A program made the position numbers and the translations under genes. From assembly GCA_014360985.1 (NCBI GenBank), contig JACIWK010000005.1, positions 34,112-98,111 on the forward strand: DNA of 64,000 bases, read 5' to 3'. This document shows positions 17,516 to 24,712 of this stretch, one piece after another. Under the pieces are notes generated by a model. That model saw only the letters and a list, made by a program, of their open reading frames with translations, was not told the origin of the DNA and made no database searches. Every line of letters begins with the position of its first letter. Positions within the stretch are counted from its first letter, which is position 1. Source of the stretch: Candidatus Bipolaricaulota bacterium (GTDB lineage: Bacteria; Bipolaricaulota; Bipolaricaulia; Bipolaricaulales; Bipolaricaulaceae).

Positions 17516-18520
17516 ATGCAGACGCTCGCGTGGTCTGCGCTGTTCCTCGTCAGCGCAACGGTGGTGGTGCGCAGCGGCCTCGCCCTATCCAAGGCCGGTG
17601 ATCTTCTTGCCGAGAAGACGGGGCTGGGTCGGCTGTGGGTGGGGACGATCCTCCTCGCCGTGGCCACGTCGCTGCCCGAACTCGTCACGAACCTGGCGGC
17701 CGTTCGCCTCGATGCGCCGGCCCTCGCCGGTGGCAACATCCTTGGGGCGAACATGCTCAACGTCGTCGTCCTCGCCTCGCTGTTGAGCCTGTTTCCGACG
17801 GTGGCGGTTGCCCGGGCCACCCGTGATCAGCAGCTGCTCGTCGTGACGGCCCTCGCCCTGACGGGCGTGGTCACGGTGTTGGTGGCCCTCGACGGCCCGG
17901 TGAACCTGGGCCCGGTGAGCCTGGGGACGATGCTCATCCTCGGGGGGTACCTCCTGGGAATGGTGGCCGTGTACCGCGCCCGGGGGGTGGAGCTCGGGTC
18001 CGAACTGCGGTCTGAGGGCACCGCCGTCGATGCCCCCCCCGCATCGGCGAAGAGGGCCTGGCTCATGTTCGGTCTCGCCGCGGCCGGTGTCCTCGTTGCG
18101 GCTCCTGCCCTTGCGGCGAGCGCGGACCGCCTGGCGGACATTCTCGGGATCTCGGGGAGCTTCATGGGGGTGCTGGCGGTGGCGATTGTGACCACGATGC
18201 CCGAGACGAGCGTGACGTGGGGCGCGCTCAGGCTCGGATCCGAGGAGATGGCCGTCGGGAACGTCTATGGGAGCTGCGCGTTCAATGTACTCGTGCTGGG
18301 GTTGGCGGATCTCATCTACCCGAGACCGATCTTCGCCCTGCTCGACCGGTCGCACCTTGTGGCCGGGTTGGGGGCGCTCCTGGTGATGGGACTTGGACCG
18401 CTGTTCCTCATCGTCCGGGCGCGAAACAGGCTCGTTGGGTCCCGGCTTGTCGCATTGGCCATCATCGGGGGCTGGATCGGGGCGATGCTCGTTGTGTTCT
18501 CGCTGGCGCGGCCGGGCTAG
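17516..18520 (+). CDS. CaCA-family sodium/calcium-type cation antiporter
   Basis: 334 residues with about ten hydrophobic spans and the two inverted alpha-repeats of the CaCA superfamily. The first reads ATSLPELVTNLAAV with GGNILGANMLNV. The second reads TTMPETSVTWGALRLG with AVGNVYGSCAFNV. The acidic residue in each (PELVT, PETSV) is the expected ion ligand. It probably exchanges Na+ or H+ for Ca2+ at the inner membrane. The gene is convergent with the rimI-like gene, and the two share the palindromic CTAG at the 3' end. Confidence 0.88.
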   Translation: MQTLAWSALFLVSATVVVRSGLALSKAGDLLAEKTGLGRLWVGTILLAVATSLPELVTNLAAVRLDAPALAGGNILGANMLNVVVLASLLSLFPTVAVARATRDQQLLVVTALALTGVVTVLVALDGPVNLGPVSLGTMLILGGYLLGMVAVYRARGVELGSELRSEGTAVDAPPASAKRAWLMFGLAAAGVLVAAPALAASADRLADILGISGSFMGVLAVAIVTTMPETSVTWGALRLGSEEMAVGNVYGSCAFNVLVLGLADLIYPRPIFALLDRSHLVAGLGALLVMGLGPLFLIVRARNRLVGSRLVALAIIGGWIGAMLVVFSLARPG

Positions 18521-18964
18521 CGGGCGGAGATCGAGCTCCATGCGGAGGGCATCCCCTCCATCCTCGTAGTACCGACCGAGGCGGCGGGTGGCTCGAAACC
18601 CGTGGCGCTCGTAGAACCGGCGCGCGGCCTCGTTCGCGATGCGCACCTCGAGCCGGAGGAGAGTGATCCCCTCCGCGACCGCGATCCGGATGAGCTCCCC
18701 GAGGAGGGCGCTCGCGGCCCCCCTCCGGCGGTGGGGAGGGGCCACCGCCAGGTCGTGGATGTGGAACACCGGCATCTCCGCGGCGCGCTCGCGGCAGGCG
18801 ATGAGGAACCCGATCGGTGGTCCCTCCTCGGCCACGAGGACCACGGTTCCCGCGTCGTCGAGGTAGGCGGCGAGGAGGTCCGATGGCCACGGGTAGGAGA
18901 AGCTGGCCGCCTCGATCGCCGCGATCGCGGGGAGATCGGTCCGTCGCCCGAAGCGAACCCGCAC
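18521..18964 (-). CDS. RimI-like GNAT N-acetyltransferase, no in-frame stop at the domain end
   Basis: A GTG start at 18964 (GAGGGG upstream) gives a GNAT domain of about 148 residues. It has FSYPWP near the start, the acetyl-CoA motif VAPPHRRRGAASALLGELI, then NEAARRFYERHGF and the closing RRLGRYYEDGGDALRMELD, matching RimI, which acetylates the N-terminus of S18. The coordinates cover only the recognisable domain. The frame has no stop there and stays open to 17585, antisense to the cation antiporter. A one-base shift would stop at once at the TAG in CTAG. It lies 16 nt after the upstream hypothetical gene. Confidence 0.72.
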
Positions 18965-18980
18965 GTGGCCCCTCGGCTCG

Positions 18981-19430
18981 CTAGCCCCGCTTCCAGAACT
19001 GCCAGAACTTGCGGGCGACGAGCGTGGCACGTACGCCACCGTCCTTGATCTCGAGGGCGAAATCCATGATCCGCGTCTCCCCGGTGCGGACCTCGGTCAG
19101 TACACATGTCGCGCTCACCCGTCCCGTGAGCTGCCCCGACTCCAACCGGAATTCGAGCGACTCCACCCGGATGTCCCGCACGACGAGGATCGCGTCCGCG
19201 GCCTGGGGGTCAGCGACGATGCGGATGTTCCTCTCTCCCAGTGTCACGGTGAGCCCGTCCATGAACGGTACGCGAACCGCCGGGTTGGCGGGTTCCTTCT
19301 CCCAATCGGGCGGGCGGATCGCCACCGTCTCCACGCGGGCCAGGGGATCAGGGGCCGGCCACAGGACCACCACGAGCAGGGCGACCCCGACGATCGCCAC
19401 CGCTAGCCCAATCACTGTCTTGGTTCGCAT
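18981..19430 (-). CDS. Membrane-anchored protein of unknown function
   Basis: 149 residues from an ATG with GGAGG 4 nt upstream. One N-terminal hydrophobic span (TVIGLAVAIVGVALLVVVLW) is followed by an extracytoplasmic domain rich in beta strands (ADAILVVRDIRVESLEFRLE, GRVSATCVLTEVRTGETRIM). It ends in the aromatic-basic tail RKFWQFWKRG. The domain loosely recalls LptE-like or other small envelope proteins, but I cannot assign a family. It lies in an apparent operon with the rimI-like gene, and a longer start at 19475 adds residues without support. Confidence 0.7.
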   Translation of the reverse strand: MRTKTVIGLAVAIVGVALLVVVLWPAPDPLARVETVAIRPPDWEKEPANPAVRVPFMDGLTVTLGERNIRIVADPQAADAILVVRDIRVESLEFRLESGQLTGRVSATCVLTEVRTGETRIMDFALEIKDGGVRATLVARKFWQFWKRG

Positions 19431-19802
19431 CGCTTCCTCCCGCGTGTCCACCCAGAGAGACGGCGGACGAGACATTGTAGCGGTTCAGTCGTGGGCAACC
19501 TCCTCCGGCGGGAGGAAGTACCATCGGGCGCGACGCGTGACCGTTGCCGAGCCCTGCCTCCGGAGCGGGAGCGTGGGCTACTTGCGCGAAGGGAGAAGCG
19601 GCAGCCTTCGCCGCGCGGGCCGTCTTCGGCGGAACACGGGACGTCCTCGCCTCGTTCATCAGGGCGGTGGAACTCGACCAGGCGTACTGGGGGAGGGCCG
19701 CACCGGGCGCGGTGGCCCCTCTGCAACCGGTTGACCCTCATCCGAGCCCGGACCCTGCGCGGAAAAGCACCGGATCGCGCCGCTGATCTCCCACTGCCTG
19801 GA
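19431..19802. other. Intergenic stretch with no supported gene
   Basis: About 370 nt between the minus-strand hypothetical gene and the promoter of the riboswitch locus. A short plus frame at 19544-19786 contains FIRAVELDQAYWGRA, which loosely recalls one TPR helix pair, but it has no good ribosome site and no homology beyond that. I treat the stretch as non-coding or as an eroded gene remnant. Confidence 0.4.
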
Positions 19803-19855
19803 CGTAACCGAGCGTAACCGAGATCACTTGACAGGGGCTGCAGATGGTATATACT
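19803..19855 (+). promoter_or_regulatory. Strong sigma70 promoter with upstream tandem 10-bp repeat
   Basis: A perfect -35 TTGACA (19828-19833), a 16-nt spacer and -10 TATACT (19850-19855). Directly upstream are two head-to-tail copies of CGTAACCGAG (19803-19812, 19813-19822), one helical turn apart and ending 5 nt before the -35. That is a plausible activator or sigma-contact site. Transcription should start near 19862, giving a leader of about 135 nt that contains the first riboswitch. It is the best match to consensus in the window. Confidence 0.8.
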
Positions 19856-19925
19856 GGTGAAAACTAGAAACCACGAGAAACGGGGAGAGGAGGTGGCACT
19901 AGGCAACTGACTGACGACCGCCCGA

Positions 19926-19995
19926 CAAAGGCAAACCCACGGCAACGTGGGGGCGCAAAGCCGACGGGTCCCTTTGGGATGGCTGGGTTGCCGAA
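19926..19995 (+). ncRNA. c-di-GMP-I (GEMM-I) riboswitch, first copy
   Basis: The GEMM-I core is complete. P1 pairs GGCAA (19930-19934) with TTGCC (19988-19992). The second stem CCCACG/CGTGGG carries a GCAA tetraloop (19942-19945). The conserved GCGCAAAGCC joint follows, and the third stem has TCCC/GGGA and ends in GGGATGGCTGGG, matching the family's GATGGC-GGG-TTGCCGA end. Family knowledge: binds cyclic di-GMP. The ATG of the WxL-like gene starts only 3 nt after the aptamer, with no separate Shine-Dalgarno. Ligand folding would therefore directly cover or free the ribosome site. Confidence 0.9.
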
Positions 19996-19997
19996 GC

Positions 19998-20468
19998 ATG
20001 GTCAGGAAAGCGGTTGTCCTGGTGACGATCGGGCTCATGGTCGGGTGCGCGGCGTGGGGCAGCACGACCACGGTCGGTGCCCGGGCCGCGATGAGCATCC
20101 CCCCCCTCACTCGGCTGTCCTGGGCCGGGGCGCCGGATGCCGGGCGGGAGATCTTGGTTTCTGTGGAATTTCCTCACCTGGGTGCCCAAGGTTCGGAGTC
20201 CGTTGAGCTGAAGTCGGCTGTTGTCCTCACTGTGCGGAGCAACGTGCCGTGGGCGCTCGTTGTGCGACCGATCGACCCCTCTTCGCGGGAGGTCGTGGAG
20301 GTCCGCACCGGGCGTGGAGAATACCGGCCGGTTCAGCTGGAAGGGCTGGTCCTCGCCAGGGGTCTGCCAGGTGTGCACGAGATCGTGCTCGACTACCGGG
20401 TGAACCTGGGCGAGGCCGGGTGGAGCGGTGGGCGTTCGCTCACCTTGGTCTACGCAGTCGAGGGATAG
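19998..20468 (+). CDS. Secreted WxL-like beta-sandwich protein 1
   Basis: 156 residues from an ATG that abuts the riboswitch; a longer frame from 19947 would translate the aptamer and was rejected. An N-terminal signal peptide (VRKAVVLVTIGLMVGCAAWG) is followed by a beta-rich domain with LTVRSNVPWALVVRP (a W-x-L motif) and the C-terminal strand GGRSLTLVYAVEG. The same layout, W-x-L strand then a terminal YxL strand, recurs in the next two genes. This copy is the most diverged. It likely sits at the cell surface. In WxL proteins of Gram-positive bacteria this domain binds the cell wall; that role is inferred here. Confidence 0.72.
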   Translation: MVRKAVVLVTIGLMVGCAAWGSTTTVGARAAMSIPPLTRLSWAGAPDAGREILVSVEFPHLGAQGSESVELKSAVVLTVRSNVPWALVVRPIDPSSREVVEVRTGRGEYRPVQLEGLVLARGLPGVHEIVLDYRVNLGEAGWSGGRSLTLVYAVEG

Positions 20469-20628
20469 ACGTGCCCACGCCGACGGACGGACGCGACGTG
20501 GGGAAGTGGACGCTGGTCGAGAGCCTGCGAGGTTGGCCCGTACCATCGGGCCGAGGGGAGGTGGTCGTCCGACCGAAAGGTCCGCGAGCGCAGGAGAACG
20601 GTTTTCAACCTAACCAAGAGGTGATCGA

Positions 20629-20702
20629 ACGGGCAAACCCGGGGCGACCCGGGGACGCAAAGCCACAGGTCTCCCTGTGGGGAGATGGCTGGGCTGCCGA
20701 AA
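20629..20702 (+). ncRNA. c-di-GMP-I (GEMM-I) riboswitch, second copy
   Basis: Same architecture as the first. GGGCAAA opens the aptamer, stem CCCGGG/CCCGGG carries a GCGA (GNRA) tetraloop (20644-20647), and GACGCAAAGCC forms the conserved joint. The third stem ACAGG-TCTCC...GGAGA leads into GATGGCTGGG, and TGCCGA closes P1 with GGCA (20632-20635). Family knowledge: binds cyclic di-GMP. I see no separate promoter between the preceding gene and this aptamer, so it probably acts within the transcript started near 19862. Confidence 0.9.
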
Positions 20703-20704
20703 CG

Positions 20705-20750
20705 CCTCCAAGGTTAAACGTAGTACCAAACCAAACTATCCTTGGAGGAG
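20705..20750 (+). promoter_or_regulatory. SD-sequestering hairpin, expression platform of the second riboswitch
   Basis: CCTCCAAGG (20705-20713) is an exact complement of CCTTGGAGG (20740-20748), separated by an A/C-rich 26-nt loop. The right arm contains the Shine-Dalgarno GGAGGAG of the downstream gene (ATG at 20756). The left arm starts 4 nt after the aptamer. When the hairpin forms, translation should be off. How ligand binding shifts the balance (on or off) cannot be decided from sequence alone. Nothing like a U-tract follows, so control looks translational. Confidence 0.75.
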
Positions 20751-20755
20751 AAGTG

Positions 20756-21268
20756 ATGACGAAGGTTCGTACGCTTACGGTTGGTATGTTGGCTTTGGGG
20801 CTGCTGGTGGGCGTGGCGGGGATGGCCCAGGTCACGCAGGGTTCGACGGCGACGTTCACGGTGCCGACGTTGATCCGACTCTCGCTCTCGACGAGCACGA
20901 TCAACTTCGGGACGTTGACCGATCAGGACTACGATGCGGGGCAGAAGAACCTTCTGTCCGCGCAGGGCATCCAGATCTGGAGCAACAAGAGCTGGACCCT
21001 GACCGTGGCCGCGAACGCTGGCACGTGGACCGGGCCGTGGGCGAAGCCGTCCACGGATCTTCTGTGGCGAGCATACAGTTCGGATGGCCGTGTCTCCTCG
21101 TACGTGAGCACGTTCACTGAGCTGACGACTGGGGCGACCCAGGTCGCCGCCGGCACAAGGGGCGGGAACATCCAGCTCTCCATGGACTTCCAGGTCCTCG
21201 TGAGCTGGGAGAACGACCCGGCCGGCGACTACAGCCTGGCGTTCACCTACACGCTCACCGCCCCGTGA
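20756..21268 (+). CDS. Secreted WxL-like beta-sandwich protein 2
   Basis: 170 residues with a clear signal peptide (VRTLTVGMLALGLLVGVAGMAQ, cleavage likely after MAQ). The mature domain runs through LSTSTINFGTL, DYDAGQ, SNKSWTLTVAANAG (W-x-L motif) and ends GDYSLAFTYTLTAP. This resembles the closing Y...WTLxxAP strand of Firmicutes WxL domains, with Y replacing the last W. It shares DYDAG, the W-x-L strand and the FTYTL-AP end with the third protein. The start is fixed by GGAGGAG at 20744-20750, and a longer frame through the riboswitch was rejected. A terminator follows 16 nt after the stop. Confidence 0.8.
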   Translation: MTKVRTLTVGMLALGLLVGVAGMAQVTQGSTATFTVPTLIRLSLSTSTINFGTLTDQDYDAGQKNLLSAQGIQIWSNKSWTLTVAANAGTWTGPWAKPSTDLLWRAYSSDGRVSSYVSTFTELTTGATQVAAGTRGGNIQLSMDFQVLVSWENDPAGDYSLAFTYTLTAP

Positions 21269-21284
21269 TGAAGGTTCAAACACG

Positions 21285-21323
21285 GGCAGCCCGGGTTCAA
21301 GAGGAATCCGGGCTGCCTTTCTT
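21285..21323 (+). terminator. Rho-independent terminator after WxL-like gene 2
   Basis: GGCAGCCCGG (21285-21294) pairs perfectly with CCGGGCTGCC (21308-21317) across a 13-nt loop, followed by TTTCTT. A 10-bp GC-rich stem with a U-rich tail is a standard intrinsic terminator. It closes the two-riboswitch transcript and separates it from the third WxL-like gene. Confidence 0.88.
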
Positions 21324-21344
21324 CCCCAAGGTAGCCAGACGAAC

Positions 21345-22265
21345 ATGCCGCTGAACCGGATGGGGATGCTGCTCCTGCTCCTGTTCCTGGGGCTCGGGGG
21401 ACTGGCCCAGAACACGGGCTGGCTCAACCCATCAGCTGACTCCGGTCCGTTCACGGATGGGTCCCGAGCGTACTACGACGATGTTCTGTACGCCACGGCG
21501 GCGGATGGGCAAGCGCATCTCTTCTGGGGCTACGGGATTTCCCTTCCTGCGGGGAGCGAAGTCGTCGGGATCGAGGTCCTCGTGGATGCCCGGAAGCATG
21601 GCGCGCCCGCCTCCGCTCTCTACGTCGAGCTATCGTGGGACGGGGGGGTGAGCTGGACAGCTACCGGCTACTTTGCGGGCTGGATGTCGGCAGCGTGGAG
21701 ACAGTACATACTGGGAGGAAGTAGCGACACGTGGGGCCGGACGTGGACCCCTGCTGAGCTCAGCGATGGATCGTTCCGGGTGCGCCTCCACGCCGTGCAG
21801 GCATCCCGCCTGGACTGGGTGGCGGTGCGCGTGCACTACCGGGAAGGGATCGCCCAGGCCCTGACCGTGACCCCCCAGCTCGTGGATCTGGGGGTGCTGA
21901 CCCTCGCCGACTACGACGCGGGCTACCGGGAGGTCTCCCCCGCCCAGCGGATCACGGTGTCGAGCGCCACCGCGTGGTCCTTGCACGTGGCCGCGGACGC
22001 GGCGATGTGGGCGTACACCGGCTCTGAACCTCCGCCGGGGAAACCGTGTTCCCACCTCGAATGGCGGGTCAGCGCGTTCGGTCCAGGCGTCGCTGGCTCC
22101 CAGACGAGCTACGTGGGGTTGTCCACGGGGCAGCGAAAGGTGGCCGGGGGGGCCGCCGGTACCGGCCTGTGGCTGGAGGTTAGCCTGCGGCTCCGGGTGG
22201 ACTACGACACCACGGTCCCCGGCACGTACGAGCTTCGCTTCACGTACACGCTGGCAGCACCGTAG
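21345..22265 (+). CDS. Secreted WxL-like protein 3 with extra N-terminal beta domain
   Basis: 306 residues. The signal peptide is GMLLLLLFLGLGGLAQ. Residues 22-165 form an additional beta domain (GWLNPSADSGPFTDGSRAYYDD, VVGIEVLVDARKHG, LDWVAVRVHYREG), reminiscent of lectin/jelly-roll surface modules. Residues 170-306 repeat the WxL-like domain: VDLGVLTLADYDAGYREVSP, SSATAWSLHVAADA (W-x-L) and GTYELRFTYTLAAP. It is a paralogue of the preceding gene. Its own promoter is unclear, as only 21 nt separate it from the terminator. Two alternative ATGs (21345, 21360) are possible. Confidence 0.75.
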   Translation: MPLNRMGMLLLLLFLGLGGLAQNTGWLNPSADSGPFTDGSRAYYDDVLYATAADGQAHLFWGYGISLPAGSEVVGIEVLVDARKHGAPASALYVELSWDGGVSWTATGYFAGWMSAAWRQYILGGSSDTWGRTWTPAELSDGSFRVRLHAVQASRLDWVAVRVHYREGIAQALTVTPQLVDLGVLTLADYDAGYREVSPAQRITVSSATAWSLHVAADAAMWAYTGSEPPPGKPCSHLEWRVSAFGPGVAGSQTSYVGLSTGQRKVAGGAAGTGLWLEVSLRLRVDYDTTVPGTYELRFTYTLAAP

Positions 22266-22276
22266 GCAGCGGCGCG

Positions 22277-22282
22277 TATAAT
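22277..22282 (+). promoter_or_regulatory. -10 element TATAAT, predicted leaderless start
   Basis: A perfect TATAAT ends 7 nt before the GTG of the WxLIP-like gene, so the predicted +1 coincides with the start codon. No convincing -35 is visible at 16-18 nt upstream, so activator help may be needed. Confidence 0.55.
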
Positions 22283-22289
22283 CCCCACC

Positions 22290-23288
22290 GTGAGGAAGTT
22301 TCTCTGGATCTCAACCCTGTGCCTGGGTCTCTCGGGCCTGGGCCTCGAGGTCGACCTCCTCGAGGTGGACCTTGCCGTGGCCCCGGGCCAGGTGTACACG
22401 TTCTCGTTCATCGCCCGCAACGAAACGGCGGTTCCGGAGACGTTCTCCATCTACGTTGGTGACTGGGACCGCGATGAGACGGGCGAGAACCGGTTCTACC
22501 TCCCAGGGACGCTCCCGCGCTCGCTCTCCGCGTGGCTCTCGGTGGCCCCTGCCTCCTTCACCTTGGGCCCCGGGGAGGCGCGCGAAGTTCGGGGAACGCT
22601 CCATGTCCCCACAGGCACGGCGACGGGGACGCATTGGGGGATCGTGTTCGTCCACGGCGAGCCGCGACCGGTGGAGCACGGGGGGACGACGGTGATGGTC
22701 GCCCGCCGGATCGGGGTCAAGATCTATGCCACGGTGGGAACCGGGGAGAGAACTGCCGAGGTCTTGAGCTTGGAGCCGCGGGGGCTGAACCCTCTTTGGC
22801 TCAGGCTCGAGTTTGTGAACACCGCCACCGTCAACCTGCGCGAGGTCAAGGTCGAGGTCGAGGTCTATGACCAGTTCGGCAACCTGGTGGCGAAGGCGGG
22901 AGTAGATCCATTCCCCTGCCTCCCCGGGGCCGCGCGGTGGGTGGTGGTGCCCACCGATTTCCGTCCTGTCCCGGGGGCTTACCACATCCTGGCCAAGGTG
23001 GACATCGGCGGGGATGCCCTCCTGGCTGGCCAGGTCTCGCTGCGGGTGCGTCCGCTGGAGTTGGCACCGGTGGCGGACGGCAAGGGCGTGCCGCGGGATC
23101 TAAACGGCGATGGGTTCTATGAGGACGTGAACGGCGATGGGGTGTTCGATGACTCAGACGTGACGACCTTCGTGGCGGTGTTCGGGCACCCGATCATCCA
23201 GGGGAACTGGTGGGCGTTTGACTTCAACAACGACGGTGTAGTTGATTGGGACGATGTGTTCGAGCTGCAGCGCATGCTCGATCGATAA
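22290..23288 (+). CDS. DUF916/WxLIP-like surface protein with C-terminal dockerin-like EF-hand repeats
   Basis: 332 residues. After a signal peptide (RKFLWISTLCLGLSGLG) comes a chaperone-like immunoglobulin region: VAPGQVYTFSFIARNETAVP, FTLGPGEAREVRGTLHVP and THWGIVFVHGEP. This resembles the DUF916 peptidoglycan-binding domain of WxL-interacting proteins (N-term strand, 'pG' loop, xP..tG...G). A second beta domain (AEVLSLEPRGLNPLWLRLEF) follows. Residues 270-332 hold two calcium-loop motifs, DLNGDGFYEDVNGDGVFDDSD and DFNNDGVVDWDD, as in type I dockerins. The position next to three WxL-like genes supports a WxL-type assembly. Confidence 0.72.
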   Translation: MRKFLWISTLCLGLSGLGLEVDLLEVDLAVAPGQVYTFSFIARNETAVPETFSIYVGDWDRDETGENRFYLPGTLPRSLSAWLSVAPASFTLGPGEAREVRGTLHVPTGTATGTHWGIVFVHGEPRPVEHGGTTVMVARRIGVKIYATVGTGERTAEVLSLEPRGLNPLWLRLEFVNTATVNLREVKVEVEVYDQFGNLVAKAGVDPFPCLPGAARWVVVPTDFRPVPGAYHILAKVDIGGDALLAGQVSLRVRPLELAPVADGKGVPRDLNGDGFYEDVNGDGVFDDSDVTTFVAVFGHPIIQGNWWAFDFNNDGVVDWDDVFELQRMLDR

Positions 23289-23391
23289 CGGGCTGAACGC
23301 CCCCTGGTTCTGGCTCTAGGCGCAAAAGTCCTCTCTTCAAAGGATCCTCTGTCTTGTCATCCCGTCGCGCCTGGCGCAGAGTGGACACAGG

Positions 23392-24615
23392 ATGTGGCAC
23401 AAGGTAACGATCATCACATGCGGCCTGCTCGTCCTCGGTGGCATCTCCTTAGGACAAGAGTTGACGCGGTTTCGGGTGGTGGGTGGAGAGGCCGTTGTGG
23501 GTCTGGAGGCCGAGATCCCTGTGCTCATCGCCGACGCCCCGGCAGGGGTGAAGGCCGTGGAGGGGACGCTGACCCTCACTGGCGCCCAGGGCCAGATCAC
23601 CGGGGTTCACTCTGAGTATGGAGTGCAGGTTGTCGCTCAAACCGCCCGCACGGTGCGATTCCGCTGGCTCGACCTCGCTGATCAGGTGGGCCGAAGGGCG
23701 CGGGATGTCGAGCTCCTGACGGTGAGCGTGGTCGCGGAAGAAGCTGGGGAGGTCCAGATCTCACTTACGATCTCTTTCCTCGCCACGGACACTTCTGCAC
23801 CCTCCGTAGCGGAGGGGAAGGCCGAGCCGGTGAGGGTTCGCGCACTCGCTATCGGGGAAGGAAACGAGCCGCCGCGCGCTCGCGACGATGCGGTCCAGAC
23901 CACGGAAGGAGTGGCGGTGACGATCCCTGTGCTCGCCAACGAAGCGAGTGGCGCGCCGTCCCTCGACGGGCAGGGGGGGCCGAGCACTCGAATGGAAGGA
24001 GGGGAATGGACGGCGGGGGATGTGGTCTGGGTCAAGGTGGGACTCGCCCTGGGGCCGGGCGGGGTGAGGCGGCTGGAATTCGAACTCCTGGTCACGGACC
24101 GAGACTTGGTCAGCGTGGAAGCCCTTGCTCTGGAGGTATTGGCGACGGGCACTTGGGAGATGGATGAACGAGACCCTGGCCGGTGGAGGGTGCGCCTGGC
24201 AGACCTCTTCGATCAGATCCAGCCAGGGGCGGAGGAGCTGCGCGCCAGGATTCAACTGCGCCTCTCACGGGTCGGCACTGCCGAGCTGGTGGTCCGCTCG
24301 GCTCATGGGGTGGATGACGACGGCGAGCCGTTCACCCTCCCCGATCGAACCATTGCGGTGGCCGCCGTGCTAGGACCACTCGAGCCGGGAGGGGCACGCC
24401 CGCAGGATCTCGATGGAGATGGGCTGTTCGAAGATCTTGACGGGGACGGGAGACTCACCCTGCGCGATGCTCTGCTGTTGGCCTTCCACTACGATCGGCC
24501 GCCGCTGAGCCTTGTCCCCGCCGTTGTGGACTTCAACGGCGATGGGGTGCTCTGCTTCGCCGATGCGCAGGCCCTGGCCCAGGTTGCATTGTCCCGTGCG
24601 GGAGAAGGACCGTGA
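23392..24615 (+). CDS. Secreted cohesin-like/cadherin-like protein with dockerin-like tail
   Basis: 407 residues. The signal peptide is VTIITCGLLVLGGISLG. Residues 25-150 resemble a cohesin-like strand order (AVVGLEAEIPVLIADAPAGV, VEGTLTLTGAQG, ELLTVSVVAEEAG). About residues 164-182 read ARDDAVQTTEGVAVTIPVLA, the start of a cadherin-like Big_9 type module. Residues 339-400 have DLDGDGLFEDLDGDGRLTLRD and DFNGDGVLCFADA, dockerin-like calcium loops similar to those of the preceding gene. It may interlock with other surface proteins. A weak TTGTCA-17-CAGAGT upstream ends 9 nt before the ATG. Confidence 0.68.
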   Translation: MWHKVTIITCGLLVLGGISLGQELTRFRVVGGEAVVGLEAEIPVLIADAPAGVKAVEGTLTLTGAQGQITGVHSEYGVQVVAQTARTVRFRWLDLADQVGRRARDVELLTVSVVAEEAGEVQISLTISFLATDTSAPSVAEGKAEPVRVRALAIGEGNEPPRARDDAVQTTEGVAVTIPVLANEASGAPSLDGQGGPSTRMEGGEWTAGDVVWVKVGLALGPGGVRRLEFELLVTDRDLVSVEALALEVLATGTWEMDERDPGRWRVRLADLFDQIQPGAEELRARIQLRLSRVGTAELVVRSAHGVDDDGEPFTLPDRTIAVAAVLGPLEPGGARPQDLDGDGLFEDLDGDGRLTLRDALLLAFHYDRPPLSLVPAVVDFNGDGVLCFADAQALAQVALSRAGEGP

Positions 24616-24712
24616 GGACAGGGCCAGCCGCTGGCAGCAGTCGCCACCCTGGCCCCGCGGAGCTGGGAATGCCCACGGGGATCCCATCGTCGTCCTGACC
24701 TCTCGCGTACCG

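Noticed and set aside
19544..19786. Short frame with a TPR-like helix (FIRAVELDQAYWGRA)
   Set aside because: No ribosome site, one weak motif only, and the rest reads as random GC-rich sequence.
19947..19997. Upstream in-frame extension of the first WxL-like gene
   Set aside because: It would translate the GEMM-I aptamer. The signal peptide begins at 19998.
20535..20552. GGCCCG/CGGGCC hairpin between WxL-like gene 1 and riboswitch 2
   Set aside because: A 6-bp stem without a U-tract does not make an intrinsic terminator.
20249..20755. Long open frame running into the second WxL-like gene
   Set aside because: It overlaps the first gene out of frame and the second riboswitch. The ribosome site and signal peptide place the start at 20756.
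24512..24712. 67-codon extension of the large surface protein
   Set aside because: It overlaps the preceding gene out of frame, and the signal peptide starts at 24713.
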